In this document: piece after piece, positions 13,535 through 14,696 of the stretch
How positions within the stretch are numbered: the stretch's first letter is position 1
Layout of the letters: each line of letters opens with the position of its first letter
From: an uncultured Roseateles sp.
GTDB lineage: Bacteria; Pseudomonadota; Gammaproteobacteria; Burkholderiales; Burkholderiaceae
DNA length: 14,696 nt
Direction: 5' to 3'
NCBI GenBank assembly: GCA_946886855.1
Contig: CAMPJJ010000122.1
Location: forward strand, 1-14,696
Position numbers and translations under genes: made by a program
The notes under the pieces: generated by a model
Seen by the model: only the letters and a program-made list of their open reading frames with translations
Database searches by the model: none
Told to the model about the DNA's origin: nothing

Positions 13535-14491
13535 TTACTTGCGCAGGGCGCGGCGACGTTGGGCGAAGCCCACGCCCGCCAGGGCCAGGCCGACCAGGGC
13601 CAGCGTGCCAGGTTCCGGCACGTTGATGACCAGGGAGCCGTCCAGGGTCGACTGACGGATCAGGCCGCTGCCGGAGTTGTACAGCTGCGACGGGGTCGGG
13701 ATCGGAGGATCGACGTTGGTGTCGAGCACCCAGCTCACCGAGATGTTGTTGTTCAGCCAGTTGCTGTACAGCGAGCCCAGGCCTTCACCGGAGTTGAAGA
13801 AGTTCTGGACGAAGGTGTCGCCGCCAGCGTAGCTGTAGTCGACATAGCCGTTGACGTTCAGGTTGGTCAGCTCGATGTTCGAACCCGTGACGATCAGGCG
13901 CAGGACTTCCTTGCCGTTGTTCGGGTCCGTCGCGGCGCTCTGGTAGAACACGCTGAAGACGCCGCCGGTGTAAGCCACGTAGTCGGACACGCCGTCGTTG
14001 TTGGAGTCCACCGTCTTGCCGACGATCTGGTACGAGTAGGTCAGGCCCCAGGCGCCGCCCAGGCCACCGACGTTGCCGAAGCCGTAGGCCGGGAAGCCCA
14101 CGCCACCGACGAAACCGTTCAGGTCGGACGGGTTGGTCGGGTTGTTCAGCGAATCGATGTTGGTCTGTGCCGGCGCGTTCGGGTAGTTGAACGAAGCGGA
14201 ACCGCCCGACAGCGTGGTGTGCGTGCCCGGCGTGAAGCCGTAGAAGTTCATCACCGACGGGATGTTGGTGTCGATCACCGTGGTACCCGGGGTGGACGGC
14301 GAACCCAGATAGATCGAGGTCGCCAGGGTGCCGCTGTAACCCAGCTGGTCGAACGTCGTGGTGTTCGTCGAGCCGTTGGGTTCGGGGCGGAAATCTTGCC
14401 CGGTGTTGATGTACAGCGGTGCTGCCATCGCCGGCAACGTCGCGGCGGCCAGCGTCATCGCGGCCAGTGCGAGCTTTGCTTGCTTGAACAT
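13535..14491 (-). CDS. PEP-CTERM sorting domain protein
   Basis: A 318-residue exported protein. It starts with a Sec signal peptide (MFKQAK, then LALAAMTLAAATLPAMA; cleavage near residue 23) and ends with a complete PEP-CTERM signal: V-P-E-P (291-294), hydrophobic GTLALVGLALAGVGFA, then the basic QRRRALRK tail. In such proteins exosortase removes the tail and the protein goes to the surface or exopolysaccharide matrix. The mature part is rich in Gly, Ser, Thr and Asn with few charges, cysteine-free, and likely beta-rich. D162-S-N-N-D-G-V-S-D170 looks like a calcium-binding loop of thrombospondin type 3 kind. The ligand or role is unknown. ATG at 14491 is set by a good ribosome binding site; the longer reading from 14542 would remove the signal peptide from the N-terminus. 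Confidence 0.92.
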   Translation of the reverse strand: MFKQAKLALAAMTLAAATLPAMAAPLYINTGQDFRPEPNGSTNTTTFDQLGYSGTLATSIYLGSPSTPGTTVIDTNIPSVMNFYGFTPGTHTTLSGGSASFNYPNAPAQTNIDSLNNPTNPSDLNGFVGGVGFPAYGFGNVGGLGGAWGLTYSYQIVGKTVDSNNDGVSDYVAYTGGVFSVFYQSAATDPNNGKEVLRLIVTGSNIELTNLNVNGYVDYSYAGGDTFVQNFFNSGEGLGSLYSNWLNNNISVSWVLDTNVDPPIPTPSQLYNSGSGLIRQSTLDGSLVINVPEPGTLALVGLALAGVGFAQRRRALRK

Positions 14492-14497
14492 GTGTCT

Positions 14498-14503
14498 CTC
14501 CTT
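14498..14503 (-). promoter_or_regulatory. Ribosome binding site of the PEP-CTERM gene
   Basis: AAGGAG on the minus strand lies 6 bases before the ATG at 14491 and fixes that start. Confidence 0.85.
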
Positions 14504-14532
14504 GAGGATGCGTCTTGCCAGAAGCACGTTAG

Positions 14533-14553
14533 GAAGCGGCACGTGCCGGCTTC
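14533..14553 (-). promoter_or_regulatory. Near-perfect palindrome in the PEP-CTERM leader
   Basis: GGCACGTGCC (14538-14547) is a perfect 10-base palindrome, extended by GAAGC (14533-14537) and GCTTC (14549-14553) with one unpaired base. It lies a few bases downstream of the expected transcription start, so it could be a 5'-end RNA stem or an operator. Confidence 0.5.
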
Positions 14554-14567
14554 TTGGCGGACATCAA

Positions 14568-14583
14568 AGCGAGTAGCGTGCCA
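14568..14583 (-). promoter_or_regulatory. Sigma-54 (RpoN) promoter of the PEP-CTERM gene
   Basis: The minus strand reads TGGCACG-CTAC-TCGCT, against the sigma-54 consensus TGGCACG-N4-TTGCW. Only one base differs, and the invariant GG and GC are exactly 10 bases apart. Transcription would start about 14557, giving a leader of about 65 bases before the ATG at 14491. No sigma-70 promoter of similar quality is seen here. PEP-CTERM systems often come with the PrsK/PrsR two-component pair, whose regulator is of the sigma-54-activating type. Confidence 0.75.
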
Positions 14584-14644
14584 GCCGACTTTAGTCATTG
14601 AAAATCAAAGACTTAACTTTCGGATGCGGGAATCTTCGACGGGT

Positions 14645-14665
14645 GCTGTCAAGTTTCTCGACAGC
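14645..14665 (-). promoter_or_regulatory. Candidate enhancer-binding site upstream of the sigma-54 promoter
   Basis: GCTGTC (14645-14650) and GACAGC (14660-14665) are perfect inverted arms around a 9-base AT-rich spacer. The centre is about 98 bases upstream of the predicted start, where activators of sigma-54 polymerase usually bind. The identity of the activator is inference; a PrsR-like regulator is the natural candidate. Confidence 0.45.
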
Positions 14666-14696
14666 GGTCTGGCACGCATATCGGGGGGTGTTGAGG

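Noticed and set aside
14670..14685. Second TGGCACG on the plus strand (with CATA-TCGGG) as a divergent sigma-54 promoter
   Set aside because: The invariant GC of the -12 element is missing (GG instead), and the gene it would serve is outside the window.
1..14696. CRISPR arrays, tRNA or rRNA genes, prophage or toxin-antitoxin modules
   Set aside because: No regular repeat-spacer pattern, no cloverleaf or rRNA-like sequence, and no phage or toxin-antitoxin motifs were seen on reading both strands; no dedicated search could be run.

Overview
The window is GC-rich (only a few short AT-rich stretches) and reads like the chromosome of a betaproteobacterium of the order Burkholderiales, in the Roseateles/Mitsuaria/Rubrivivax neighbourhood. 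This rests on inference: the codon use, a PEP-CTERM protein with a sigma-54-type promoter, a LapB-like type I secretion system and a GT41 glycosyltransferase fit that group, but there is no rRNA or marker gene to confirm it.

Left edge (1-603): the 5' end-truncated remnant of an IS3-family transposase orfA, ending at its A7 frameshift site on the window edge, then about 480 bases of non-coding debris with a perfect inverted repeat and a terminator-like hairpin.

Left block (604-4542, all minus strand, six genes read right to left): a D-2-hydroxyacid dehydrogenase, two half-size chromate transporter proteins, a small secreted protein of unknown function, a GreA/GreB-like protein and a glutathione S-transferase-like protein. 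The first three overlap by GTGA and ATGA junctions, the secreted protein follows after 12 bases, and the last two genes overlap by 13 bases. An 87-base gap lies between the secreted protein and the GreA/B-like gene. This looks like one operon or two tightly packed ones, with a stress/detoxification flavour.

Middle (4543-6124): a divergent promoter region, a DUF1993 protein on the plus strand and an unrecognised helical protein on the minus strand. Their stop codons abut exactly. A roughly 420-base divergent intergenic region follows.

Secretion block (6125-13337, plus strand): an OGT-like GT41 glycosyltransferase with TPR repeats, a LapB/LssB-type ABC exporter with an inactive C39-like domain, a HlyD/LapC-type membrane fusion protein, an intrinsic terminator, then a TolC-family outer membrane channel with its own structured leader. 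Together these make a complete type I secretion envelope apparatus. The exported substrate is not in the window. The glycosyltransferase 19 bases upstream of the exporter suggests that the substrate, perhaps a large adhesin, is glycosylated in the cytoplasm before export. This is the most interesting hypothesis here.

Right edge (13489-14696, minus strand): a PEP-CTERM surface/matrix protein gene with a strong intrinsic terminator, a good ribosome binding site, a close match to the sigma-54 promoter consensus and an upstream palindrome placed where an enhancer-binding activator would sit. The exosortase that would process it is not in the window.
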